A stretch of DNA of 64,000 bases from assembly GCF_016861845.1 (NCBI RefSeq), contig NZ_BOLV01000001.1, positions 227,453 through 291,452 of the forward strand. The letters are read 5' to 3'. Within the stretch, counting starts at the first letter, position 1. Every line of letters starts with the position of its first letter. Of the stretch, positions 35,273 to 42,643 are shown in pieces. The DNA comes from Lacticaseibacillus suilingensis. GTDB lineage: Bacteria > Bacillota > Bacilli > Lactobacillales > Lactobacillaceae. Position numbers and translations under genes: made by a program. The notes under the pieces are model-generated. The model ran no database searches and was not told the origin of the DNA. It was given only the letters and a program-made list of their open reading frames with translations.

Positions 35273-35390
35273 CGGCTTGCGCTTCTAGGGTGCAAACCGC
35301 GCAGCAGGTTTGCATCCATGATAGGCGTCGTATTTTGATGACATTAACCGCCACATGGATGAGAAGACTCTTCCATGTGGCTTTTTCTTT
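35272..35390 (+). promoter_or_regulatory. Attenuator 1 (five competing strands ending in a terminator)
   Basis: Strand 1 (35272-35282) pairs with strand 2 (35289-35300, one mismatch). Strand 2 (35288-35298) pairs alternatively with strand 3 (35307-35317). Strand 3 (CATCCATG, 35313-35320) pairs with strand 4 (CATGGATG, 35354-35361). Strand 4 (35350-35359) pairs with strand 5 (35372-35381) as a terminator followed by a T-rich tract. A ribosome reaching the stop codon covers strand 1, frees 2:3 and so allows termination; a stall at Tyr codons allows 1:2 and then the 3:4 antiterminator. Confidence 0.75.
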
Positions 35391-35404
35391 CCGGAAAGAA
35401 GATG

Positions 35405-35443
35405 GCCGGCCGTGTGGGAGATTCCTCGCGGCCGGCTGTTTTT
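35405..35443 (+). terminator. Second terminator-like hairpin before the first binding protein gene
   Basis: GCCGGCCG at 35405-35412 pairs with CGGCCGGC at 35429-35436, followed by TGTTTTTG. It would stop transcripts that escape attenuator 1 unless another factor acts. Confidence 0.6.
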
Positions 35444-35481
35444 GCCTTCGCCACACGAATAATTTCTGGGAGGAAATCAAA

Positions 35482-36453
35482 ATGAAAATCAAGCATATGT
35501 TAATGGGTGTTGCCGCATTGAGTCTGACGTTGAGTTTAGCGGCTTGTGGTAGCAAAAGTAGTGACAAGCAAACCGTCAAGGTCGGAATCCTGCAGCTGAT
35601 CGATCAAAGCGCCTTGAATGCCGCCAACAAAGGCTTCAAGGCAGAACTGGCCAAAGAAGGCTACAAAGGCGCTAAGATCAAATTTGACAGTTTGAATGCC
35701 CAAGGCGACCAAGGCAATCTGAGCTCCATGTCGGCGCGGCTGAAAAGCGATAAAAACGACCTGAACCTGGCCATTGCGACGCCAGCGGCTCAGGCCTTGG
35801 CCAAAGCGGATAACCAGACCCCGATGGTGTTTACCGCCATCACTGATCCAAAATCTGCCGGCTTGACCTCATCCACCAAGGCGCCTGATAAGAACGCCAC
35901 TGGGGTCACCGACATGGTGGATGTCAAAGGCCAAATCGACTTTGCTCACCAACTCTTCCCGAAGGCGAAAACGATTGGCCTGTTGTACAACGCCGCCGAA
36001 GAAAATTCGGTGGTCCAGATCAAAATCGCCAAGCGAGAAATCGCTAAGTTGGGGCTGAAAGCCGTGGTTAAAACCGCTGCCACCACCAACGATGTCCAGC
36101 AGGCGGCCGAAACCTTGGCCAGCCAGGCGGATGTGATTTACATCCCAACCGACAACACCGCCGCAGCCGCGATGCCAACCATCGGCAAGGTCTCTGAAGC
36201 CAAAAAGGTCCCTGTGATCACCGCCGACGCCACCATGGTGAAACCCGCCGCTGTTGCCACGGTCGGCATCAACTACGAAGATTTGGGCAAGCAAACGGCC
36301 AAACTGGCGGTAAAGATTTTGAAAGGCAAAAAAGTGTCTGATCTGGCGATTGAAGCGCCGGCCAAGTCCACTTTGGTCACCGATGCCAAGCGCATGAAGC
36401 TGTTCGGCCTGACGCAAGCGCAAGTCGAAAAGGCCGCCAAAGCCGTCGAATAG
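35482..36453 (+). CDS. ABC transporter substrate-binding lipoprotein (TrpX type), tyrosine-linked
   Basis: A 323-residue lipoprotein: signal peptide with lipobox LAAC (Cys22), then the ABC_sub_bind fold typical of TrpX. Characteristic stretches are VKVGILQLIDQSALNAANKGF, AIATPAAQALA, TPMVFTAITDPKSAGL and GLLYNAAEENSV. TrpX proteins were named for tryptophan, but the leader upstream is tyrosine-rich and lacks Trp, so tyrosine is the likely ligand. ATG at 35482 follows GGGAGGA. No clear terminator follows; a second leader, attenuator and paralogue come next, then the shared permease and ATPase. Confidence 0.85.
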   Translation: MKIKHMLMGVAALSLTLSLAACGSKSSDKQTVKVGILQLIDQSALNAANKGFKAELAKEGYKGAKIKFDSLNAQGDQGNLSSMSARLKSDKNDLNLAIATPAAQALAKADNQTPMVFTAITDPKSAGLTSSTKAPDKNATGVTDMVDVKGQIDFAHQLFPKAKTIGLLYNAAEENSVVQIKIAKREIAKLGLKAVVKTAATTNDVQQAAETLASQADVIYIPTDNTAAAAMPTIGKVSEAKKVPVITADATMVKPAAVATVGINYEDLGKQTAKLAVKILKGKKVSDLAIEAPAKSTLVTDAKRMKLFGLTQAQVEKAAKAVE

Positions 36454-36504
36454 GCTTGGCACCAGGTTTTCCCGCCGGTGATCTGTGAAATAAGCGAATT
36501 GTCC

Positions 36505-36561
36505 TTGACGCCTAGTTGAATGAGCGGTATTCTCATTTACATACCAAAGGTTAATCTTTGG
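36505..36561 (+). promoter_or_regulatory. Promoter and 5' hairpin of the phenylalanine leader
   Basis: TTGACG at 36505-36510 and TATTCT at 36528-36533 are 17 bp apart. A small hairpin CCAAAG/CTTTGG lies at 36544-36561. Unlike the tyrosine leader there is no 9-bp inverted repeat around the promoter. Confidence 0.6.
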
Positions 36562-36580
36562 GGTAAAGGACGTGTTGAAC

Positions 36581-36640
36581 ATGAACCGAGTAATGACAAC
36601 ACAGCTTAATCACACATTTTTCGCCGGCTTTTTCGGATAG
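36581..36640 (+). CDS. Phenylalanine-rich leader peptide of attenuator 2
   Basis: A 19-codon frame, MNRVMTTQLNHTFFAGFFG, with AAAGGA ten bases upstream; an internal ATG at 36593 is an alternative start. Four of the last seven codons are Phe (36617-36622 and 36629-36634). It aligns with the Tyr leader as TQLN-[RH]-[ST]-aromatic pair-x-G-aromatic pair-G. The stop codon again abuts strand 1 of the attenuator. The swap of Tyr for Phe in an otherwise shared framework indicates selection for a different amino acid signal. Confidence 0.8.
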   Translation: MNRVMTTQLNHTFFAGFFG

Positions 36641-36757
36641 CGGTTTGCATCATGGATGCAAACCGCAGGGTTTGTATCCATGATGGCCGGCACATCTTAA
36701 CGTGCAATTAACCGCCACATGGATCGTAGCAATCATCCATGTGGCTTTTTCTTTTTC
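36640..36757 (+). promoter_or_regulatory. Attenuator 2 (five competing strands ending in a terminator)
   Basis: Strand 1:2 is a perfect 12-bp stem (36640-36651 with 36655-36666). The competing 2:3 stem has 14 pairs with one G-U (36651-36664 with 36669-36682). Strand 3 (ATCCATG, 36676-36682) can pair with strand 4 (CATGGAT, 36718-36724). Strand 4:5 is the terminator (36714-36724 with 36735-36745, then a T-rich tract). The layout is the same as attenuator 1 with many base differences. Confidence 0.78.
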
Positions 36758-36764
36758 CCGGGAA

Positions 36765-36810
36765 AAAAGGGCCAGTCACTTGGATGATTTCCAAATGGCT
36801 GGCCCTTTTC
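36765..36810 (+). terminator. Second terminator-like hairpin before the second binding protein gene
   Basis: AAAAGGGCCAG and CTGGCCCTTTT with an inner TTGG/CCAA pair, followed by TTTTCTATTCT. It mirrors the second hairpin of the first leader in position but not in sequence. Confidence 0.65.
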
Positions 36811-36865
36811 TATTCTGGGCTGGCCGCGGTCCCAGCCGAAGGTCGACGTCCAGGGGGAAAACAAC

Positions 36866-37819
36866 ATGAAAATGAAACAAACATTGATCGGCCTTGCCGC
36901 CGTTGCCGCACTGACCTTAGCAGGATGCTCCAGTAAAACCAACGCCCAGGAGACCAAAACCGTCAAGGTCGGGATCTTGCAATTGATCAACCAAACCGCG
37001 CTGGATGATGCGCGCAAAGGCTTTGAACAAGAACTCGCCAAGGAAGGTTACACCGGCGATAAAATCAAAATCGATTACGTCAATGCCCAAGGCGACCAAT
37101 CCAATCTGCAAAGCATGAGCCAGCGCCTGAAGCAGGACAAAAACGATGTCAATTTGGCCATCGCCACCCCAGCCGCGCAGGCCTTAGCTAAGGCCGATAA
37201 GGACACGCCAATGGTCTTCACCGCTGTCACCGATCCGAAGGCGGCCGGCCTGGTCACCAACGCCAGCCAGCCGGACCAAAATGCCACCGGCGTCACCGAT
37301 ATGGTGGACATTAAGGCGCAAATGAAATACTTACTCAAGCTCTTCCCTAAGACCAAAACCGTGGGTCTGCTCTATAACGCCGCCGAACAAAACTCGGTGG
37401 TGCAAATCAAGTCCGCCATCAAGGTCGCCAAGCAATTGGGTCTGAAAGTCGCCACCACCACCGTCGCCTCGACGAATGACGTGCAGGCTGCCACCGAAAC
37501 GCTGGCCGGCAAGTGTGATGCGATGTACCTGGTCACGGATAACACGGTGGCCGCGGCGATGCCAACCGTCGCCAAGGTCTCGTTGAAGAAACACGTGCCT
37601 GCCGTTTGCGCCGCTTCGACGATGGTGCAAGACGGTGGGGTCGCCACCCGCGGGATTAGCTACAAAGAATTAGGCCGCCAAACGGCCAAACTCGCCATCA
37701 AGATTTTGAAAGGCAAAAAAGTCAAAAATCTGCCAGTTGAAGCACCAGCCAAGACCATGGTCATCAAGAACGAAAAAATGATGAAGGCCTTCAATCTGAC
37801 CGACGCAGACGTGAAATAG
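36866..37819 (+). CDS. ABC transporter substrate-binding lipoprotein (TrpX type), phenylalanine-linked
   Basis: A 317-residue paralogue of the protein at 35482. Lipobox LAGC gives Cys21 as the lipid anchor. It shares VKVGILQLINQTALDDARKGF, AIATPAAQALAKAD, TPMVFTAVTDPKAAGL and LLYNAAEQNSVVQIK. The leader upstream is Phe-rich, so phenylalanine is the likely ligand. GGGGGA precedes the ATG. It is followed after 35 bp by the permease gene without a terminator, so the permease and ATPase are transcribed at least from this promoter and perhaps also from the first. Confidence 0.85.
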   Translation: MKMKQTLIGLAAVAALTLAGCSSKTNAQETKTVKVGILQLINQTALDDARKGFEQELAKEGYTGDKIKIDYVNAQGDQSNLQSMSQRLKQDKNDVNLAIATPAAQALAKADKDTPMVFTAVTDPKAAGLVTNASQPDQNATGVTDMVDIKAQMKYLLKLFPKTKTVGLLYNAAEQNSVVQIKSAIKVAKQLGLKVATTTVASTNDVQAATETLAGKCDAMYLVTDNTVAAAMPTVAKVSLKKHVPAVCAASTMVQDGGVATRGISYKELGRQTAKLAIKILKGKKVKNLPVEAPAKTMVIKNEKMMKAFNLTDADVK

Positions 37820-37854
37820 TTCTCATTCTTAGCACTTAGTTAATGGAGGTTAAC

Positions 37855-38754
37855 ATGGACATCCTGGTATCGAATATCTCAGTCGGCTTTTTATGGGCCA
37901 TCATGGCAATCGGGGTTTATCTGACTTTCCGGATTCTCGACATCGCTGATATGACCGCTGAAGGCAGTTTTCCGTTAGGGGCTGCCATCACTGCACATCA
38001 GCTGGTTTCGGGCACCGGCCCGATTTTAGCCACCTTGCTCGGTTTTTGCGGCGGCGCGGCCGCGGGTTTTGTCTCCGGCGTGCTGCACACCAAGCTGAAA
38101 ATTCCGGATCTCTTAACCGGGATTTTGACCATGACCGGCCTGTACTCGGTGAACTTGTTCATCATGAAAGCCGCGAATGTGTCACTGCTTTCGAATATCA
38201 AAACGGTGTTCACGATGGCCACTATCGGCGATAGCACCATCACCACGATTGTCATCGGGGTGGTGATTTTGGCCATTGTCATCGGTCTGCTGGTGTTCTT
38301 CTTTAATACGGAAATGGGCTTGGCGGCTCGCGCTGTGGGGGATAATCAAGCGATGGCCGCCGCTAACGGCGTCAACAATGACAACATGAAAATCATCGTT
38401 TACATGCTGTCCAACGGTTTGATTGCCTTGTCTGGGAGTTTGATGGCTCAAACTAACGGCTTCGCGGATGTCTCAATGGGGATTGGCACCTTGGTCATTG
38501 CCTTATCAGCGATTATCATTGCCGAAATCCTGATTCGCAATGTCAGCTTCGGCAAGCGCCTGGTGATGATCATTGTCGGGGCCATTATTTACCGCCTGAT
38601 TATTGCCGGCGTCTTGCAGCTCGGCGTGGATCCGAATTACCTGCGCCTCTTCTACGCGCTGATGCTGGTGGTCTTCTTGGCCTTACCGCTGGCGCAAAAG
38701 GAAATCAAACAAAGCCGCGCGCGGCGTGCTAATAAACGGGAGATGAATAACTGA
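37855..38754 (+). CDS. ABC transporter permease (TrpY type)
   Basis: A 299-residue membrane protein with about eight to nine helices of the branched-chain-type permease family. The start ISVGFLWAIMAIGVYLTFRILDIADMTAEGSFPLG and the MGLAARAVGDNQAMAAANGVN coupling loop near residue 160 are typical of the permease that pairs with TrpX. The ATG at 37855 has GGAGG upstream; an earlier in-frame codon at 37843 overlaps it. Only one permease serves two binding proteins. Its stop overlaps the ATPase start by one base. Confidence 0.88.
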   Translation: MDILVSNISVGFLWAIMAIGVYLTFRILDIADMTAEGSFPLGAAITAHQLVSGTGPILATLLGFCGGAAAGFVSGVLHTKLKIPDLLTGILTMTGLYSVNLFIMKAANVSLLSNIKTVFTMATIGDSTITTIVIGVVILAIVIGLLVFFFNTEMGLAARAVGDNQAMAAANGVNNDNMKIIVYMLSNGLIALSGSLMAQTNGFADVSMGIGTLVIALSAIIIAEILIRNVSFGKRLVMIIVGAIIYRLIIAGVLQLGVDPNYLRLFYALMLVVFLALPLAQKEIKQSRARRANKREMNN

Positions 38755-39563
38755 TGACAGAGCCTGCTTTAGAAATCCATCGTTTGAATCAGTATTTTGA
38801 ACAAGGCACGCCTAACGAGAATCACGCCTTGAAGAACATCGAGTTGACCTTGCAACCCGGCGAATTCGTCACCATTATCGGTGGGAACGGAGCCGGTAAG
38901 TCGACCTTGCTCAACAGCGTGGCGGGGTCGCTGCCGATCAGCCAGGGTCAAGTGAAAATTGCCGGCCAAGACGTCACGTATCAAAGCGTGGCCAAACGTG
39001 CCCAGCTGATTTCACGCGTGTTCCAGGACCCGCGCTCCGGCACGGCACCACTGCTCACAGTGAAGGAAAACATGGCGCTGGCGCTCAAGCGCGGCACCTG
39101 GCGCAATTTCTGGCGCCGCGGCGTGAAGCACGATGATTTGGCTTTGATGAAGGAAAAACTGGCCAGCCTGAACTTGGGGCTGGAAGATCGCCTCGATGCC
39201 GAAATCGGCTTGCTCTCAGGTGGGCAGCGCCAAGCCATTACTTTGCTGATGGCGACGCTGAACTTGCCAGAACTGCTGCTGCTCGATGAGCACACAGCGG
39301 CGCTGGATCCGCAGACGTCGGCGACGGTCATGGCGCTGACGCAGCAAATCGTTTCCGCCCAGCACATCACCACCTTGATGATTACGCACAACATGCAGGA
39401 TGCCCTGAAGTACGGCACCCGCCTGATCATGCTCGACCATGGCCGCATTGTCGTCGATTTGCCGGCCGAAAAGAAGCACGGTCTGACCATTCCCGACCTG
39501 CTTGACCTGTTCAAGGCTCAAAGTGGCAACGAACTCAGCGATGACGCCGTTCTGCTTGGCTAG
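38754..39563 (+). CDS. ABC transporter ATPase (TrpZ type)
   Basis: A 269-residue ATPase. Walker A GGNGAGKST is near residue 43, the signature LSGGQRQAITLLMA near 158 and Walker B LLLLDEHTAALDP near 178; the catalytic Glu is kept. It energises the aromatic amino acid importer. It overlaps the permease gene by one base and ends the operon at a strong terminator (39571-39601). A pair of R1 elements follows. Confidence 0.9.
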   Translation: MTEPALEIHRLNQYFEQGTPNENHALKNIELTLQPGEFVTIIGGNGAGKSTLLNSVAGSLPISQGQVKIAGQDVTYQSVAKRAQLISRVFQDPRSGTAPLLTVKENMALALKRGTWRNFWRRGVKHDDLALMKEKLASLNLGLEDRLDAEIGLLSGGQRQAITLLMATLNLPELLLLDEHTAALDPQTSATVMALTQQIVSAQHITTLMITHNMQDALKYGTRLIMLDHGRIVVDLPAEKKHGLTIPDLLDLFKAQSGNELSDDAVLLG

Positions 39564-39570
39564 AACCACC

Positions 39571-39601
39571 AATCCCTACTCAATTGAGTAGGGATTTTTT
39601 T
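39571..39601 (+). terminator. Terminator after the ABC operon
   Basis: AATCCCTACTC and GAGTAGGGATT around a short loop, followed by a run of T. Confidence 0.9.
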
Positions 39602-39614
39602 GTCGGCGGCCACG

Positions 39615-39844
39615 GGTGCCGGCGGTGGTGGGCTCCGCTTGGGGCGCGCGGCTTGCTGTGCGGCCGGTCCGAGCCGAAAACCGGTCTCGGACCTAGTTTT
39701 AAAGCCGCAGTCGCTGACGCTCCAGTGCGTCTTCAAAACTGCCGCGATAACGACTGGTCAACCTGCAAAACCCGCAGTTTGACTAGTCGTTATCGTTTCA
39801 CGGCTAGCCACGCGCCCCAAGCTCCGCCCACCGCCACCGGCACC
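39615..39844 (+). repeat. R1 element A
   Basis: A 230-bp element. Outer stem P1 pairs 39615-39648 with 39811-39844. P2 is GGTCCGAG/CTCGGACC (39666-39673, 39686-39693). P3 is AGTTTTAAAG/CTTCAAAACT (39695-39704, 39731-39740). P4 is a 16-bp stem (39746-39761, 39779-39794) capped by CTGC/GCAG. CGTTTCAC follows P4. The 3' flank reads CTCAATAACA. No reading frame in it looks coding. Confidence 0.75.
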
Positions 39845-40061
39845 AGCTCAATAACAATAGTGGGGTGAGTTGGCAGTCGTGCTGCGGAGGACGGCTGGGC
39901 CGGGCCACTAGATAACAGTAGGTCGGCCCGAGTCAGCTCGGTGATGTCTCATCCGAACTCAATGGCTTTGTGATAAACCCTTTTGATAGACTGGGATTTC
40001 TTCAAGGTGATAGGGTGATAGTGGGCATGGCGCTTCATGATTGCCTTGACTGTTATCGAGG
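39845..40061. other. Spacer between R1 elements A and C
   Basis: 217 bp without a gene, promoter or terminator I can support. It ends with TGTTATCGAG next to element C, a flank shared with other R1 ends. Confidence 0.5.
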
Positions 40062-40290
40062 GGGTTTGGTGATGGTGCGCGTAGCTTGGTGGGGACTGGC
40101 AGTGAATCGATTAGCGACAGGAAGACCGGCGCGGGTTTGGCGCTGGGCTTCCCAGAGCTAATCGCGGCAAAGTTGAAGACACCAATGAGCGCAGCGAAGG
40201 TGGCTTCAACTTTAGGTTCGAGACCGGTTTGTGGCTCGAACCGGCCGCACAGCCAGCCCCCGCCAAGCGGAGCCCACCATCGCCAAACCC
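40062..40290 (-). repeat. R1 element C (inverted relative to A)
   Basis: A 229-bp element read on the minus strand. Its outer stem pairs about 38 bp at each end with roughly five mismatches. P2 is GGTTCGAG/CTCGAACC (40215-40222, 40235-40242), P3 AAAGTTGAAG/CTTCAACTTT (40169-40178, 40204-40213), P4 CGATTAGC/GCTAATCG (40108-40115, 40157-40164) with an inner GGAAG/CTTCC-type stem. It ends 34 bp before the CIRCE site of clpL. Confidence 0.72.
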
Positions 40291-40324
40291 GCGGCCAGGA
40301 ACTTTGAAAAAGAAATCAGAAAAA

Positions 40325-40365
40325 TTAGCACTCTACTTGCACGAGTGCTAAAACGGTGGTATTAT
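40325..40365 (+). promoter_or_regulatory. CIRCE operator and clpL promoter
   Basis: TTAGCACTC (40325-40333), nine bases, GAGTGCTAA (40343-40351): a perfect CIRCE element, the HrcA repressor site. It overlaps the -35 TTGCAC (40337-40342); the -10 TATTAT is at 40360-40365 with 17 bp spacing. Confidence 0.92.
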
Positions 40366-40412
40366 ATATTATGTAAACAAGAGCCGGACGAACGGTGCGG
40401 TCGAATAGAGAA

Positions 40413-40443
40413 GCAAACACCGCCGCGTTGGCGGTGTTTTTGC
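40413..40443 (+). terminator. Terminator-like hairpin inside the clpL 5' leader
   Basis: AAACACCGCC (40415-40424) pairs with GGCGGTGTTT (40430-40439) and runs into TTTTTG. It lies between the clpL promoter and the start codon, so it could make a short RNA or act as an attenuator. Confidence 0.65.
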
Positions 40444-40512
40444 GCCTTGTTTACTGAGATGAAGTAACGTGTCCGCATGGCTCAGGCGATGCGTCAGAGA
40501 GGAAGGATAATA

Positions 40513-42600
40513 ATGGCTAATTTTTCAGATTCGTTTTTTGATCATGATATGGATGACTTTTTCAACCAAGTCATGCGCCAGATGGGCGATGGGCGGGCAC
40601 GCTATGTCGTTAATGGCCATGAATTGACCCCAGAAGAAGTCGCGCAGTATCAAGCGCAAGCAGGACAGGGACAAGATATTCCGGTCACACAGCAAGCACA
40701 AAAACCGCAAAAACAAGATATTTTAGGCAAATTGGGACGTGACCTCACCGCCGAAGCCAAGGCTGGCACCTTGGATCCAGTGATTGGTCGCGACAAAGAA
40801 ATTCAGGAAACTGCTGAAATTTTGAGCCGCCGGACCAAGAACAATCCGATTTTGGTCGGGGACGCCGGTGTTGGTAAAACGGCTGTCGTTGAAGGCTTGG
40901 CGCAGGCCATTGTGAAAGGCAACGTGCCCGAAGCCATTCGCGACAAGCGGATTGTTTCCATCGACTTGTCGAGCCTGGAAGCTGGGACCCAGTATCGCGG
41001 TTCTTTTGAACAGAACATTCAGGATTTGATCAAGGCCGTCAAGCAGCAGGGTAATGTCATCTTGTTCTTTGACGAAATCCATCAGATTCTCGGCGCCGGT
41101 ACCACTGGCGGCGAAGACGGCAGCAAGGGCTTGGCGGATATCATCAAGCCGGCGCTTTCCCGCGGTGAAATTACCGTGATCGGGGCCACCACGCAGGATG
41201 AATATCGCAATACCATCATGAAGGACGCGGCGTTGGCACGCCGGTTCAATGATGTCACCATCAATGAACCGAGCCCGGAAACCACGGTCCAGATTTTGCA
41301 AGGCGTCAAAGGCCTGTACGAAAAGCACCACAATGTGGAACTACCAGACAATGTGCTCAAAGCGGCAGTGGATTATTCCATGCAGTATATTCCGCAGCGG
41401 TCGTTGCCAGATAAGGCCATTGACCTGATTGATATGACTGCGGCGCATCTGGCCGCCAAGCATCCAGTGGTGGATAAAGTCACCTTGGACAAGCAGCTCA
41501 AGGACTTGAACGCCCAGAAAGACGCAGCGGCTAAGGCCGAGGACTTTGAACAAGCCGCTAAGTTGAAGCAGCAAATTGAAGCTTTGGAAGTAAAGAAGAA
41601 TGACACGGGCACCGAAAAGCCAGTGGTGGCCACGCCAGATGATGTGGCGCAGGCGGTCGAACGCTTGACTGGCATTCCCGTGGCACAAATGGGCGCCAGT
41701 GACATTGAACGCCTGAAGAACATTGGCAAGCGCCTGAAGGGGAAAGTTATTGGTCAAGACGAAGCCGTATATATGGTGGCCCGGGCCATTCGCCGCAATC
41801 GCGCTGGCTTTGATGAAGGCAATCGGCCGATTGGCAGCTTCCTGTTTGTTGGGCCGACCGGGGTCGGCAAGACGGAGCTGGCCAAGCAGTTGGCGCTGGA
41901 TTTGTTTGGCAGCAAAGAGGCGATTATTCGCCTTGATATGTCTGAATACAGCGACCGGACGGCGGTATCCAAGCTGATTGGGACTTCTGCCGGCTATGTT
42001 GGCTATGAAGATAATGGCAATACCTTGACCGAACAAGTGCGGCGCAATCCGTATGCGATTGTGCTGCTGGATGAAATTGAAAAGGCGGATCCGCAAGTGC
42101 TGACCCTGCTGCTGCAGGTGATGGATGACGGCCGCCTGACCGATGGCCAAGGTAATGTGGTCGATTTCAAGAATACTGTGATTATCGCGACCTCGAACGC
42201 TGGTTTTGGCAATGAAGCTTTAACTGGCCAAAAGGACGCGGATCAGGATTTGATGAAGCGGCTGGCACCTTACTTCCGGCCAGAATTCCTGAACCGGTTC
42301 AACGGCATTGTCGAGTTCAGCCACCTGTCCAAGGACGACTTGGGTAAAATCGTGGATCTGATGCTCAGCGATGTTGACACCACGCTGGCGAAGAAAAGGC
42401 TCACTTTGACTGTGACCCCTGAAGCCAAAGACTGGCTGATCAACCAAGGCTATGATGAAGCGATGGGCGCGCGGCCATTGCGGCGGGTGATTGAGCAAAA
42501 CATCCGCGACCAAGTCACCGACCATTATCTGGATCATCCAGCTGACAAGGCCCTAAAGGCCACACTGGTCGATGACAAGATTGTTATCCAAGCAGCGTAA
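40513..42600 (+). CDS. clpL: ClpL-type AAA+ chaperone ATPase
   Basis: A 695-residue Hsp100 protein. A short N-terminal part with [13 protein letters not shown] replaces the Clp N-domain, and no zinc finger is present, which separates ClpL from ClpE and ClpC. Two AAA+ modules follow, with Walker A GDAGVGKT near residue 116 and GPTGVGKT near 447, Walker B FFDEIH and LLDEIEKAD, and a coiled/UVR-like segment near 330-360. No ClpP-binding loop is obvious, so it is probably a disaggregase for heat or acid stress. The ATG follows GGAAGGA. HrcA control through CIRCE is likely. Confidence 0.92.
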   Translation: MANFSDSFFDHDMDDFFNQVMRQMGDGRARYVVNGHELTPEEVAQYQAQAGQGQDIPVTQQAQKPQKQDILGKLGRDLTAEAKAGTLDPVIGRDKEIQETAEILSRRTKNNPILVGDAGVGKTAVVEGLAQAIVKGNVPEAIRDKRIVSIDLSSLEAGTQYRGSFEQNIQDLIKAVKQQGNVILFFDEIHQILGAGTTGGEDGSKGLADIIKPALSRGEITVIGATTQDEYRNTIMKDAALARRFNDVTINEPSPETTVQILQGVKGLYEKHHNVELPDNVLKAAVDYSMQYIPQRSLPDKAIDLIDMTAAHLAAKHPVVDKVTLDKQLKDLNAQKDAAAKAEDFEQAAKLKQQIEALEVKKNDTGTEKPVVATPDDVAQAVERLTGIPVAQMGASDIERLKNIGKRLKGKVIGQDEAVYMVARAIRRNRAGFDEGNRPIGSFLFVGPTGVGKTELAKQLALDLFGSKEAIIRLDMSEYSDRTAVSKLIGTSAGYVGYEDNGNTLTEQVRRNPYAIVLLDEIEKADPQVLTLLLQVMDDGRLTDGQGNVVDFKNTVIIATSNAGFGNEALTGQKDADQDLMKRLAPYFRPEFLNRFNGIVEFSHLSKDDLGKIVDLMLSDVDTTLAKKRLTLTVTPEAKDWLINQGYDEAMGARPLRRVIEQNIRDQVTDHYLDHPADKALKATLVDDKIVIQAA

Positions 42601-42603
42601 AGC

Positions 42604-42642
42604 AAAGCGGCAGTCCTCAAAAAAATGAGGGCTGCCGCTTTT
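42604..42642. terminator. Bidirectional terminator
   Basis: AAAGCGGCAG with inner CCTCA pairs to TGAGG and CTGCCGCTTT; it lies between convergent clpL and DUF915 genes. Confidence 0.85.
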
Positions 42643-42643
42643 G

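Noticed and set aside
35131..35390. T-box riboswitch before the aromatic transporter
   Set aside because: I see no T-box sequence (AGGGTGGNACCGCG) or specifier loop; the translated leader with aromatic codons explains the structure better.
40086..40467. Overlapping frames of 73 and 78 codons over R1 element C and the clpL promoter
   Set aside because: They cross the CIRCE promoter and an R1 element, and the frame is not kept between R1 copies.
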